53,447 nucleotides of DNA. Origin: an uncultured Corynebacterium sp. Its GTDB lineage: Bacteria; Actinomycetota; Actinomycetes; Mycobacteriales; Mycobacteriaceae. The notes under the pieces were generated by a model. That model saw only the letters and a program-made list of their open reading frames with translations, was not told where the DNA came from and made no database searches. Shown piece after piece: positions 36,448 through 44,977 of the stretch. Each line of letters starts with the position of its first letter. The stretch's first letter is position 1. Made by a program: the position numbers and the translations under genes. Location: assembly GCF_946222305.1 (NCBI RefSeq), contig NZ_CAMIHZ010000015.1, positions 1-53,447 of the forward strand, read 5' to 3'.

Positions 36448-36620
36448 CCTGTGAAAGATTGCCCCAGGTAGACCACGCCCGAATCCTGACGAAATGCTGT
36501 GTGTTCCCATGCCGACCCGATTCTGGCCTTTTGCAGGGTACCGGGTACATTCTCATCCGCGGGAGTCGAACCTACTGTGTCGACTATGCAAGTTTTCATG
36601 GAGACGTTAAGCTTCTTCCC

Positions 36621-37361
36621 ATGACTTCTTCCAACCCACATTCTTTCCGTCGCCGCGTGGCCGCAACCGGTGTTGCAATGCTCACCGCACTGTCCCTCGG
36701 CACCGGTGCTGCTTCTGCAGCTCCAGCGGGCCCACTGGGTTCCGCAACTCCAGATCGCAAGGCTGTTTTGGATGCACGCGACAACTTGCAGCGGCAGACC
36801 CGCAACCTTCCTCCGCACCTGCGCGGACCGGTAAGCCAGGGCATCGACAACACCACGAACTTCATCGCCCCAGGTGCACTGAAGGCTCGTGAAGCAGAGC
36901 GCGCTCGAGCAGCTGCCGCTGCCAAGAAGCGTGCTGCTGAAGCCGCTGCCGCGAAGAAGCGTGCCGCCGCAGCTGCAGCCGCGAAGAAGCGTGCTGCCGC
37001 GCGCAAGGCCAACACCCCTTGCCCTCCATCTGCACGAGCGTGCGTGGATCTGAAGAACCAGGTCACCTGGTTGCAGCGCAACGGTAAGCGCACCTACGGT
37101 CCAGTTCGCATCTCCTCCGGCATGCGTGGCCAGGAAACTCCACGTGGCTCCATGGTTGTAACCCGCAAGGTTAAGGACGAGGTCTCCCGCGAGTTCGGCA
37201 ACGCCCCTATGCCATACGCCATCTACTTCACGAACAACGGCCACGCTTTCCACGAGGGTGACCCATACGTGATGTCCAACGGCTGCATTCACCTGTACCA
37301 CAAGGATGCTGTCCAGTACTTCGCTTCCCTCAACGTTGGCGACCAGGTCTTCATCTTCTAA
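36621..37361 (+). CDS. Secreted L,D-transpeptidase with a Lys/Ala-rich linker
   Basis: A 246-residue exported protein. The signal peptide ends at 'ASAAPAG' (about residue 35); an alanine/lysine-rich heptad-like linker ('KKRAAEAAAAKKRAAAA', encoded at roughly 36900-37008) probably forms a helix that spans or binds the wall. The C-terminal YkuD domain carries catalytic Cys222 in 'SNGCIHL' and the upstream 'HAFHEG' His. The enzyme makes 3-3 crosslinks in peptidoglycan or attaches proteins to it. Upstream frame is open from 36459 but lacks a signal sequence, so the ATG at 36621 is chosen. A strong terminator follows. Confidence 0.9.
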   Translation: MTSSNPHSFRRRVAATGVAMLTALSLGTGAASAAPAGPLGSATPDRKAVLDARDNLQRQTRNLPPHLRGPVSQGIDNTTNFIAPGALKAREAERARAAAAAKKRAAEAAAAKKRAAAAAAAKKRAAARKANTPCPPSARACVDLKNQVTWLQRNGKRTYGPVRISSGMRGQETPRGSMVVTRKVKDEVSREFGNAPMPYAIYFTNNGHAFHEGDPYVMSNGCIHLYHKDAVQYFASLNVGDQVFIF

Positions 37362-37437
37362 GAACTTAAGCCGACTTGCTTAACTTTAGGGGCGCACTAC
37401 AGATTCTTTTTGTTCCGACGCCACCCCTCCTTTTTTT

Positions 37438-37465
37438 AAACCCGGCCATGTAAAGGCCGGGTTTT
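37438..37465 (+). terminator. Intrinsic terminator after the L,D-transpeptidase gene
   Basis: AAACCCGGCC (37438-37447) pairs with GGCCGGGTTT (37455-37464) around a seven-base loop, followed by T. It ends the L,D-transpeptidase transcript, and the GNAT gene starts 16 bases later, so that gene needs either read-through or its own promoter close by. Confidence 0.8.
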
Positions 37466-37480
37466 GCTACTTTGGAGAGC

Positions 37481-38029
37481 ATGTCTGAACCACACGACCC
37501 CACGGATCCCTACTCTCCCACTACCGCCCGAGATGGCTCCGAAATCACTTTCCGTCGCCCCACCGAAGCCGACCGCCCGTTTATTGAACAGATGTTTCGC
37601 GAGGCGGAGACCTTTGGAGAATCCGACCGTGACTTACCCGAGGGGTTCGACGATGACAATCATCGATACGTTGATCTGTGGACTGAGGACCAAGGGGGCA
37701 TCGTCATTCAAAAAGAAGGCCAAGACATCGGTGCAGCATGGTTCCGCAAATGCACAGACGAAGAGCACTGTAGCGGATACGTCCAAGCCGACGTCCCTGA
37801 GGTCGCCTTAGCCCTTGCACCGGGTCATCCTGGCGGTGGATTGGGGACCTTGTTAATGGAACGAGCAATGTTACTGGCCAAAGTCTCCGGTGCACCGGGA
37901 ATCAGCTTGGCCGTGGATTTCGGCAACGATCGCGCCGAGCACGTATACGAACGCATTGGCTACGAACACTTGGGACTTGCCGAATCTGGTGACTGCAAAG
38001 TGATGTACTACAGGTTTGATCGGGACTAA
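37481..38029 (+). CDS. GNAT-family N-acetyltransferase
   Basis: A 182-residue acetyltransferase of unknown substrate. The acetyl-CoA loop is visible as 'LALAPGHPGGGLGTLLMERAM', and a later 'RAEHVYERIGYEHLG' strand-helix is typical of GNAT. The N-terminal 20 residues are Pro/Asp-rich. GGAGAG at 37474-37479 supports the ATG at 37481. Confidence 0.85.
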   Translation: MSEPHDPTDPYSPTTARDGSEITFRRPTEADRPFIEQMFREAETFGESDRDLPEGFDDDNHRYVDLWTEDQGGIVIQKEGQDIGAAWFRKCTDEEHCSGYVQADVPEVALALAPGHPGGGLGTLLMERAMLLAKVSGAPGISLAVDFGNDRAEHVYERIGYEHLGLAESGDCKVMYYRFDRD

Positions 38030-38045
38030 GGGAGTCGCCGTCGCT

Positions 38046-38405
38046 CTAGTCGCGACTCAGCACCCGTTGCTCTGAAATCACTGTAACTTCCATAGCAACC
38101 CCTGCATCGGCCATCGCCTGTCCGAGCAGATCGTTGATGCAATCATCTAGCGAATCCAAGGCGTCTTCGCCTCCGCTGCCAGCCTCAATCTCGCGATCAC
38201 CCACACGATCGAGGTGTGCCCCTCCCCAAAAGACGGTGGAGCTACCAGCATTTTCTGGACTATCTTTCCGGATGCAGTCGACAAGCTGTTCCCACACGCG
38301 ATCAACTGCTTCGCCCGATTCGAGTTGTAAATGAACGGTGTAAACGAGGTCACTGGTGGTGTGGTTGTGTAGCCAGTCCTCGCTGGGTTTCCACAAAGTT
38401 TTCAT
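38046..38405 (-). CDS. Hypothetical protein
   Basis: A 119-residue acidic protein that I do not recognise. The alternation of strand ('LVYTVHLQLE') and helix ('VDRVWEQLVDCI'), then 'STVFWGGAHLD' and 'MEVTVISEQRV', suggests a small alpha/beta fold. It is convergent with the GNAT gene. Its ATG is formed by the last bases after the tRNA-Thr gene: position 38405 is shared with the tRNA CCA end, so no separate leader or ribosome binding site exists upstream of the start. It may therefore start at a later codon or be translated from the tRNA transcript. Confidence 0.5.
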   Translation of the reverse strand: MKTLWKPSEDWLHNHTTSDLVYTVHLQLESGEAVDRVWEQLVDCIRKDSPENAGSSTVFWGGAHLDRVGDREIEAGSGGEDALDSLDDCINDLLGQAMADAGVAMEVTVISEQRVLSRD

Positions 38406-38480
38406 GGAGCTGGAGACGAGACTTGAACTCGCAACCTACGGTTTACAAGACCGTTGCGCTACCGATTGCGCCACTCCAGC
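38405..38480 (-). tRNA. tRNA-Thr (anticodon UGU), CCA encoded
   Basis: On the minus strand the gene folds as a complete cloverleaf. The acceptor arms GCTGGAG (5', 38474-38480) and CTCCAGC (3', 38409-38415) pair fully, the D-arm is 'GCGCAATCGGTAGCGC', the anticodon loop CTTGTAA gives UGU, and the T-loop is GTTCAAGTC. The 3' end reads T then CCA (38405-38407). UGU reads ACA and related threonine codons. Confidence 0.95.
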
Positions 38481-38713
38481 AAGGCCCAAGTACTTACCGC
38501 GCTTGTATTCAGCGTGGCGTCATATTGAGCAAAACAAAGACTACCAGCAAGGCGAGCCCCACCACCAAACCACTAGTGGTAACCGGTGAAAAACCAATGG
38601 ATCAAGCTACGAAAGCGACGGCAGGAAGAAGCCTTCAAATGCTGCCCTCAGGTGCCCCGAAAGCTGGGTACCTACTGCTGACATTTGGAGGTCCGCAAGG
38701 TAGCGTGTGACGG

Positions 38714-40288
38714 GTGAGTAATTTCCTGAGGAGTGCCATAGATAAGGGGGCTGATGTGCTCTTTACGGGCAATCGCGCGACGATCGACGCGATTCGCCTT
38801 GCACCGCCTCCTTCACCGTTGGCGCCGGTCAATCTCAGTGATCCGGCGAAGGTTCATGCGGTCATGGATTTGGCCGCACGCATCGGTGATCAGCTGCTGG
38901 CCGCAGGCACAGGAAATACCGACGCCAAAGCGCACGTGCGCGCGATTGCTGGCGCTTATGGACTGCACTACACACACGTGGATATCACGCTCAACACGAT
39001 TACGGTGTACGCGCGCTTCAATCAAAACCAGCCGGCGACGTCCGTTTTCCGCGTGGTCCACAAGGTCACTACTGACTTCTCGCGATTAACGGAAATCGAT
39101 CGCCTAGTGCGCTCCATCGTGGCGGGTGCCACGCCCCTTGAGATGGCGCAGCAGATTCTCTTCGAGATCGAAACGTCGAACCTGCCATTTCGCAATCGCT
39201 ACGCGCTACTGGCGTGGGGCGGGTTCGCGGGGTCCGTGGCACTGCTGCTCGGCGGTGGTTGGATCATCGCCCTGGTGGCCTGCATCACCACAATCTTCAC
39301 CGTCTTTGCCAACGCCTGGCTGGCTTCAAAGTCGCTGCCTGTGTTCTTCCAGAATGTGCTCGGCGGTTTCGCGTCCGTTATTCCTGCGGCGCTGACCTAC
39401 GCCGCGGGCGTGGAGTTGGGCTTCTTCCTACCGCCGTCACTGGTGATTGCTTCATGCATCGTCGCGCTATTGGCTGGTTTGACGCTGGTCCAGGCGCTCC
39501 AAGACGGGATCACGGGAGCGCCCGTAACCTCCTCGGCACGCTTCTTTGAGACGTTGCTGCAGACCGGCGGAATCATCTCAGGTATCGGTGCTGGCATTCA
39601 AGTCATGGCATGGGCCGGAGTTACCCTGCCACCCATCGACACCACGCAAACCTCCGGTGAATTTGGTTCGGTGCCACTACAGATCATTTCGGGCGTATTC
39701 GCCACCATCTTCTTCTGCATCGCTTGTTTCACCGAACGACGCGCCACCATTGTCGCCGGCCTGACTGCGCTGGTGGCTTCCACTGCGTTTTTCCTCATTC
39801 AATCCATCGCCGGGTGGAGCCTGATGTTTGCTAATGGCACGAGTGCCCTGGCCGTTGGATTCGCCGGTGGTCTGCTTTCCCGTCGCTACATGATCCCACC
39901 GCAGATCACCGCGGCAGCGGGCATTACTCCCCTGCTGCCGGGTCTAGCGTTGTACCGCGGGATGAGCTCGATGCTCGGCGAACAGTTTGTCGTCGGTATT
40001 TCCAACCTCGCTTTGGCCTTGGCCACTGCCACGACGTTGGCAGCTGGTGTGGTGTTGGGTGAGTGGACCGCCCGCCGGATTCGCCGTCCGCGCCGCATCA
40101 TCAATCGCTACCAGCAGCTTATTCGTCCCCGGATTGCGCGCCGAAAGGATGACTCGCAGCCGAGACTTGCGGTCGATGGGCGAGTTCGTCAACCACTGCA
40201 CTGGCGGCGTCGAGAAAAGAAGGGATCCGAATCCCTGTGGCAGCTCGACCACAAAATGCCGAACCCCGAAGAGCCCAAAGAGGACTGA
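38714..40288 (+). CDS. thrE: Threonine/serine exporter
   Basis: A 524-residue ThrE-type exporter (DUF1212 plus DUF3815). It closely follows the C. glutamicum ThrE I remember: 'PPPSPLAPV', 'MDLAARIGD', 'YGLHYTHVDITLNTITV' in the long cytoplasmic N-terminal domain, then about ten membrane helices including 'GITGAPVTSSARFFETLLQTGGI' and 'PPQITAAAGITPLLPGLALYRGM', and a basic cytoplasmic tail. ThrE exports L-threonine and serine by proton motive force. It starts with GTG at 38714. The 233-base spacer back to tRNA-Thr holds a small palindrome (38569-38580) and no gene. Confidence 0.92.
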   Translation: MSNFLRSAIDKGADVLFTGNRATIDAIRLAPPPSPLAPVNLSDPAKVHAVMDLAARIGDQLLAAGTGNTDAKAHVRAIAGAYGLHYTHVDITLNTITVYARFNQNQPATSVFRVVHKVTTDFSRLTEIDRLVRSIVAGATPLEMAQQILFEIETSNLPFRNRYALLAWGGFAGSVALLLGGGWIIALVACITTIFTVFANAWLASKSLPVFFQNVLGGFASVIPAALTYAAGVELGFFLPPSLVIASCIVALLAGLTLVQALQDGITGAPVTSSARFFETLLQTGGIISGIGAGIQVMAWAGVTLPPIDTTQTSGEFGSVPLQIISGVFATIFFCIACFTERRATIVAGLTALVASTAFFLIQSIAGWSLMFANGTSALAVGFAGGLLSRRYMIPPQITAAAGITPLLPGLALYRGMSSMLGEQFVVGISNLALALATATTLAAGVVLGEWTARRIRRPRRIINRYQQLIRPRIARRKDDSQPRLAVDGRVRQPLHWRRREKKGSESLWQLDHKMPNPEEPKED

Positions 40289-40442
40289 TCGAGCCAAGCT
40301 CGAACTTTTCGCGTAAAATACTGTTGGTTGAGGGGTTTTTCGGCCCAGACCACGCCGTACGAACGAATTAGGTGTGAGATCTCAGCCGAATGAAACCCGA
40401 TCCCATGAAAACCCGGATAGCGAAAGAAAAGGGGTTGCGCAC

Positions 40443-40820
40443 GTGCCGCCGAAGGTCACCGACAATCGTTCCAACAACACCGAATCCCTCCATGCAGTGG
40501 AGGCGGAGACCGCCGCAGCAGCGCAGCGAATCGTCGCGACTTTCTCTGAGGATTTCCTCGACGCAGCAACGCTGATGTGCATGCTGGGCGTTGAGCCGGA
40601 AGGCCTTATCCACCGTCGCGTGGTTGCCGAGATCGAGGCTAAGGAAGCCGAAGCCAAGAAAGCTACCCGCAAGACCACCAAGCGTGGTGCGAAGAAGGCC
40701 GCCAAGAAGGCTACGAAGAAAGCTACGAAGAAGGCCACCAAAACTGCGAAGAAGACCACCAAGAAGGCTTCCAAGGCAGCTAAGAAGACTACGAAGAAGA
40801 CCACCAAAACTGCGGAGTAA
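40443..40820 (+). CDS. Lysine-rich histone-H1-like protein
   Basis: A 125-residue protein with a short N-terminal acidic helical domain ('AAAAQRIVATFSEDFLDAATLMCMLGVEPEGLIHRRVVAEIEAKE') and a C-terminal tail of about 60 residues built from KKATKK/KKTTKK units, as in bacterial histone H1-like tails. The tail probably binds DNA or RNA. The GTG at 40443 is set by AAAAGGGG at 40427-40434, eight bases upstream. A homologue at the same place (between thrE and otsA) is what I recall in C. glutamicum. It ends eight bases before otsA, so it may be cotranscribed. Function unknown. Confidence 0.8.
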   Translation: MPPKVTDNRSNNTESLHAVEAETAAAAQRIVATFSEDFLDAATLMCMLGVEPEGLIHRRVVAEIEAKEAEAKKATRKTTKRGAKKAAKKATKKATKKATKTAKKTTKKASKAAKKTTKKTTKTAE

Positions 40821-40828
40821 TTCTTCAC

Positions 40829-42307
40829 ATGACTAGCGATTTCATCGTCGTTGCTAACCGCCTGCCCGTCGACCGCGTGCAAAAGGGCGACGAGGTGGAG
40901 TGGAATCCTTCCCCGGGCGGTCTCGTCACGGCCCTTAAGCCGGTTCTGAAAAGCCGCGAGGGCTCGTGGGTCGGCTGGCCGGGGTGCACCGATGAAGTCG
41001 CAGTGTCTGAAATGCCTTCGGTGGAAGAAGCGGGCCTGCGGATGTTGCCCGTGAACCTGGACGCGCAGGATCACGAGCTATTCTACGAAGGCTTTTCCAA
41101 CGCCACCCTGTGGCCGCTATATCACGACCTGATCGTGAGCCCCAGCTTCAATAAAGCATTCTGGGAGCGCTACCGCGAGGTCAACCAACGGTTCACCAAT
41201 GCGGCAGCTGAAGAAGCCGCCGAGGGCGCGACCGTGTGGGTGCAGGACTACCAGCTGCACCTCGTACCAGGTCAGCTGCGCGCACGGCGTGCCGATTTGT
41301 GCATCGGCTTCTTCCTGCACATTCCCTTCCCCGCCCCAGAGTTGTTCCGCCAGCTCCCGTGGCGTCGCGAGATTCTGCAGGGAACGCTGGGCGCGGACGT
41401 GGTGGGATTCCACACCGCCGATGGCGCGATCAACTTCTTGGATACGCTGCAGGCGCTAGGCGAAGACGTGTCCTACATTCACGGCGAGGACGAGCACACG
41501 TTCGTCCGTGGGGCCCGTCTGCCACAGCCTGGTGACATCGTCGGTTTGGTGCAGGTCAAGGATAACGATGGTTCCACGCGCGAGGTGAAGGTGGGAGTGT
41601 TCCCCATCTCCGTCGACGCCGAACACATCAACACCACCGCCATGTCGCCCGAAGTCATGGCGAGGGCGGAAAAGCTGCGGACCCAATTGGGTAACCCGAA
41701 GCTACTGCTCGCCGGTGTTGACCGCATGGATTACACCAAGGGCATCACCCATCGTCTCGAGACTCTCGAAGCGCTGCTGGATGCCGGCGATCTTGAAGCT
41801 CAAGATGTCGTCATGGTGCAGGTGGCCCCCCCATCCCGTGAGCGTTTGGAGGATTACCAGCGCGTGCGCGAGGAAGTGGAGCGTATCGTTTCTCGCATCA
41901 ACGGCAACCATGGCTCCCTGGGACGCCCCATCGTGCACTATACGCACGCCGGCCTGCCATTCGAAGACATCACCGCTTTGTACTCCGCCGCGGATATCCT
42001 GCTAGTGACAGCTTTAAAGGACGGCATGAACCTGGTCTCCAAGGAATATGTCGCCTGCCATTCGGATGGATCCGGCGCGTTAGTGCTGTCCGAGTTCACG
42101 GGTGCTGCCACCCAGCTGACCCAGGCGTACTTGTGTAATCCGCACGACCCGGACTCCTCTGCCGCAGCCGTGCTCAAGGCCGTCAACGACGATCCGAATG
42201 CCCGTCGCCAGCGCATGCTCGATATGTGGAAACACGTTCGTACTCATGATGTGAACCGCTGGGCCGAGTCCTTCCTTCGTCAACTGCAGAAGGTGGATAA
42301 CGGGTAG
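40829..42307 (+). CDS. otsA: Trehalose-6-phosphate synthase
   Basis: A 492-residue family GT20 enzyme: UDP-glucose + glucose-6-phosphate to trehalose-6-phosphate. Motifs 'VVANRLPV', 'PGGLVTAL', 'DYQLHLVPGQLR', 'RMDYTKGI' and 'KDGMNLVSKEYVAC' are intact. The product is dephosphorylated by the OtsB encoded two genes on. In corynebacteria trehalose is the precursor of trehalose mycolates in the envelope as well as an osmoprotectant. The stop overlaps the next gene by one base. Confidence 0.97.
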   Translation: MTSDFIVVANRLPVDRVQKGDEVEWNPSPGGLVTALKPVLKSREGSWVGWPGCTDEVAVSEMPSVEEAGLRMLPVNLDAQDHELFYEGFSNATLWPLYHDLIVSPSFNKAFWERYREVNQRFTNAAAEEAAEGATVWVQDYQLHLVPGQLRARRADLCIGFFLHIPFPAPELFRQLPWRREILQGTLGADVVGFHTADGAINFLDTLQALGEDVSYIHGEDEHTFVRGARLPQPGDIVGLVQVKDNDGSTREVKVGVFPISVDAEHINTTAMSPEVMARAEKLRTQLGNPKLLLAGVDRMDYTKGITHRLETLEALLDAGDLEAQDVVMVQVAPPSRERLEDYQRVREEVERIVSRINGNHGSLGRPIVHYTHAGLPFEDITALYSAADILLVTALKDGMNLVSKEYVACHSDGSGALVLSEFTGAATQLTQAYLCNPHDPDSSAAAVLKAVNDDPNARRQRMLDMWKHVRTHDVNRWAESFLRQLQKVDNG

Positions 42308-42801
42308 TGCGAACCCCTGCAAGCAAAAGATCCTGCGCCCCCATTTTGCTAGGTGCGCTCACGCTCATGCCATTGGCCGCCTGCGCTACTCAGGAAACAC
42401 CGTTGGGCACTACGCAGTGGCAGGTCACTCGGATTGCTACATCTGACGCCACCCGGTCCTCCCTAATCCCCGAAACCCAGCAGGGTCGCGCTTTCCTCGT
42501 CTTCGGGGATAAGGACTTCACCGGTGCAAGCGGGTGCGTATCGTTCCGAGGCCATCTGGAATGGTTGGAAAACAAGTCCGTACTGCGGTTTGAAGATGTT
42601 TCCACCGAAACGCGCCAGGACACGAAGTGCTCCCCCAGCGATGAAGACAACGCGGAACGAATGAAGCAAGTACTCGCCGATCACGACCTCAACATCGTCC
42701 GCCCAAACAACACCACATTGCGTTTGGAACTGCGCGGCGGTGATCAATCGGATTGGCAGACGAAACCAGCCCTAGAAATGATCAGCGGGCCCACCAAGTA
42801 G
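42307..42801 (+). CDS. META/HslJ-like lipoprotein between otsA and otsB
   Basis: A 164-residue predicted lipoprotein. The signal peptide ends in a lipobox 'PLAAC' (about residues 22-26), after which 'GTTQWQVTRI' and 'FTGASGCVSFRGHL' match the META/HslJ (DUF306) fold. It begins with GTG inside the otsA stop (one-base overlap) and precedes otsB, so it is in the trehalose operon. A homologue sits here in C. glutamicum (as I recall, cg2908), with no known function. Confidence 0.75.
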   Translation: MRTPASKRSCAPILLGALTLMPLAACATQETPLGTTQWQVTRIATSDATRSSLIPETQQGRAFLVFGDKDFTGASGCVSFRGHLEWLENKSVLRFEDVSTETRQDTKCSPSDEDNAERMKQVLADHDLNIVRPNNTTLRLELRGGDQSDWQTKPALEMISGPTK

Positions 42802-42812
42802 ATCGAGAAGAA

Positions 42813-43673
42813 ATGAAAGGCTTGATCGTCATGAACCCATCGTTGGTACACACACATTCCTCAGGTCTTCCCCTTCCGATCATCCCAACCTTCTCCCCCG
42901 CCGAGAAGCTGCTCATCGCCATGGATTTTGATGGGACTTTGGCACCTTTTTCGGATAATCCTCTCGCGTGTCGCGCTGAGGAAGGCGCGATCGAGGCCCT
43001 TGAACAAGCCGCCGGTCTTCCCAACGTGGAAGCCATGGTGATTTCCGGGCGCAACCTGGGCAATCTCGTCAACGCAACCCAGCAGCAGCTGACCAGCCCG
43101 ATTCAACTGGTGGGCAGTCACGGCGCAGAACCAGCCCCAACCGGTGGCGAAAATGTCAGCGCTGAACTTGGCCAACCCCACCCGCAGCTCTCGGAGGAAC
43201 AATTGACACTGTGGCAACAGTTGAGTGCGGTCGCGCACGAGGTCGCGCGCACCGCTCCGGGTGTATGGGTGGAGCTCAAACCCCTTGCTGTCGGATTACA
43301 CAGTCGCACGGCTGAAGACCCGGAGGTTGCGGCTATTGCTACCGCGAAATACCGAAAGTTTGCCCTCGGCCAGCCGGCGGCGAAGGTCACAGAAGGCAAG
43401 TGCATCCTCGAAGTCGCTGTGGACTCCACCTCCAAGGGGGATTATGTCCAGGAATTCTGTGCAGACCACGGTATTGACCGCGTCATCTTCGCCGGAGACG
43501 ATACCACCGATGAGTCCGTACTCGAGCTACTACGCCACGGCCACGACATCGGCATTCACGTGGATTCCGACGGCTCGGGTAAAGCCACGGCCGCCGAGTA
43601 TGGCCTTGGTTCCACGGCAGCTATGCGCGACTACTTGCAGCAGCTGGTGGGGCAACTGACGTCCCGGGCTTAA
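42813..43673 (+). CDS. otsB: Trehalose-6-phosphate phosphatase
   Basis: A HAD-superfamily phosphatase that turns trehalose-6-phosphate into trehalose. Motif I is 'AMDFDGTLAPF', motif II is near 'EAMVISGRNL', and motif IV is 'FAGDDTTDESV'. Two starts are possible: ATG 42813 (used; 286 residues) and ATG 42831, which is better placed from GAAAGG at 42815-42820. The 3' end overlaps the convergent regulator gene by 53 bases. Confidence 0.95.
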   Translation: MKGLIVMNPSLVHTHSSGLPLPIIPTFSPAEKLLIAMDFDGTLAPFSDNPLACRAEEGAIEALEQAAGLPNVEAMVISGRNLGNLVNATQQQLTSPIQLVGSHGAEPAPTGGENVSAELGQPHPQLSEEQLTLWQQLSAVAHEVARTAPGVWVELKPLAVGLHSRTAEDPEVAAIATAKYRKFALGQPAAKVTEGKCILEVAVDSTSKGDYVQEFCADHGIDRVIFAGDDTTDESVLELLRHGHDIGIHVDSDGSGKATAAEYGLGSTAAMRDYLQQLVGQLTSRA

Positions 43674-44766
43674 ATGTCGTTTCCAGCATCACTTCGGTAG
43701 CAGCTTCGGGATATGCCTCCGCGGTCCTTTCCTTCTGCAGCACGCCAAGCATTTCTCCACTTTCGCGACCCTTCTGCTGAGTTGGCTGGCGTACCGTGGT
43801 GATTCCTTCCTGCAGAGCTTCCGGGATACCGTCGAAACCGGTGATGCTCAGCTGCTCCGGAACACGGATCCCCTGTTCGCGAGCGTATTCTAAAACGCCC
43901 AGCGCCATGGAGTCCGTGGTGCACACCACGGCGGTTATATCCGGATGAGTGGTCAGTAGCTCGCGGGCGGCATCTTTCGCAGTCACGCGGTTGTTAATGT
44001 GACGTTCCACGACGGGAACCTGGGTTGGTTCTAGCTGGGCGTCGGAAATAACATCCAATACCCCCTGCACACGGGAACGCTGCACGTGCATCTGAGCCGT
44101 GCGGAGGCGAACAGCGGAAACGGGACCGTCGTTGGGGGTGCGGTCGAGGCGGATGCAGAGCACCCCGATGTTGACATGCCCGGCATCCACGACTGCCCGT
44201 ACAGCGGGTTTGATGGCCTCGCGGTCATCGATGCCGACGAAACCGAACTCGCCCTTAGAGTCGGGCTTCACCGGTTGGTCGCAGATGACGGTGGGCAAAC
44301 CGCGCGCCAGTACAGCGGCCAGGTGGGGATCATCAGCCGCCACGGAGTACACGATGAAGCCGTCGACACTGGCCTGATTCACCAATTGGGTGGCACGGGT
44401 CGTTGTGAAGGTTGGGTCTTCTGGAGTACCGACGCCCGCGGGCAGCACGAGCATCGATGAATTCAGGTTGCCGCAGGCATCGGCCACACCCGCCATGAAC
44501 TCCACGGAGGCCTGATCCTCGAAGGCATACGTCATGTCCTCTGTCAGCAGCACTCCAATGGCGCCCGCCCGCCGCATGCGCAAGGAACGAGCTGTGGGAT
44601 CCGGCCCTGGGTATCCCACTCGCTCCGCAGTCGCGAGGATACGGTCGCGGAGCTCAGGTGAAAGCTGATCTGGCCGGTTGTAAGCGTTAGAGACAGTCGT
44701 GCGTGATACCCCGATTTCGGCAGCGATGGATGCGAGAGTGCCGCGACGGACTGAACGACGTTTCAT
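43621..44766 (-). CDS. ipsA: LacI-family regulator, probable IpsA orthologue
   Basis: A 381-residue LacI/GalR regulator. The N-terminal helix-turn-helix is at residues ~10-32 ('TLASIAAEIGVSRTTVSNAYNRP'), followed by a periplasmic-binding-protein-like core and a longer-than-usual tail. In C. glutamicum the LacI-type gene beside otsB (cg2910) is IpsA, which senses inositol and activates ino1 for inositol-lipid synthesis; I make the call from position and family. Its start at 44766 faces an unusual spacer with terminator-like hairpins. Confidence 0.75.
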   Translation of the reverse strand: MKRRSVRRGTLASIAAEIGVSRTTVSNAYNRPDQLSPELRDRILATAERVGYPGPDPTARSLRMRRAGAIGVLLTEDMTYAFEDQASVEFMAGVADACGNLNSSMLVLPAGVGTPEDPTFTTTRATQLVNQASVDGFIVYSVAADDPHLAAVLARGLPTVICDQPVKPDSKGEFGFVGIDDREAIKPAVRAVVDAGHVNIGVLCIRLDRTPNDGPVSAVRLRTAQMHVQRSRVQGVLDVISDAQLEPTQVPVVERHINNRVTAKDAARELLTTHPDITAVVCTTDSMALGVLEYAREQGIRVPEQLSITGFDGIPEALQEGITTVRQPTQQKGRESGEMLGVLQKERTAEAYPEAATEVMLETTFKPGTSVAPPAAASSRA

Positions 44767-44914
44767 AAGTCTTACTGTATGCCTCGTAAAATGATGAAGT
44801 GCGGGAAGGGTGTGCGATGTTCAGGAGGAGTCATCGCTGTGCACGAAACAAGTCTGTGTTCAGCGTACCGAGATTGCTGAGCTGGGTAGCGAATAGCGGG
44901 CTGGGTAGCACTAA

Positions 44915-44942
44915 GCGGCCGGTGCGTGGTGCATCCGGCCGC
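44915..44942. repeat. GC-rich hairpin
   Basis: GCGGCCGG (44915-44922) and CCGGCCGC (44935-44942) are perfectly complementary around a 12-base loop, within the ipsA-ocd spacer. It may belong to a structured RNA or serve as a terminator for ocd on the minus strand. Confidence 0.5.
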
Positions 44943-44954
44943 CTAATTTCTGTG

Positions 44955-44977
44955 GCCTTTTTCTCTAAAGGCTTTTT
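44955..44977 (+). terminator. Plus-strand intrinsic terminator with no plus-strand gene in front
   Basis: GCCTTT (44955-44960) pairs with AAAGGC (44967-44972), followed by TTTTT (44973-44977), a textbook shape on the plus strand. The nearest plus-strand gene is otsB, more than 1.2 kb away across ipsA. It therefore suggests a plus-strand transcript starting within 44767-44950. Confidence 0.55.

Noticed and set aside
36540..36580. A tRNA T-loop-like stretch ('GGGAGTCGAACC').
   Set aside because: The stem arms do not pair and there is no acceptor or anticodon arm, so it is not a tRNA.
36387..37301. Long upstream extension of the response-regulator frame.
   Set aside because: It runs antisense through the L,D-transpeptidase gene; the receiver domain begins just after the ATG at 36386, which has a good ribosome binding site.
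38569..38580. 12-bp palindrome ACCACTAGTGGT upstream of thrE.
   Set aside because: Perfect but isolated, more than 130 bases from the start and without promoter context; chance cannot be excluded.
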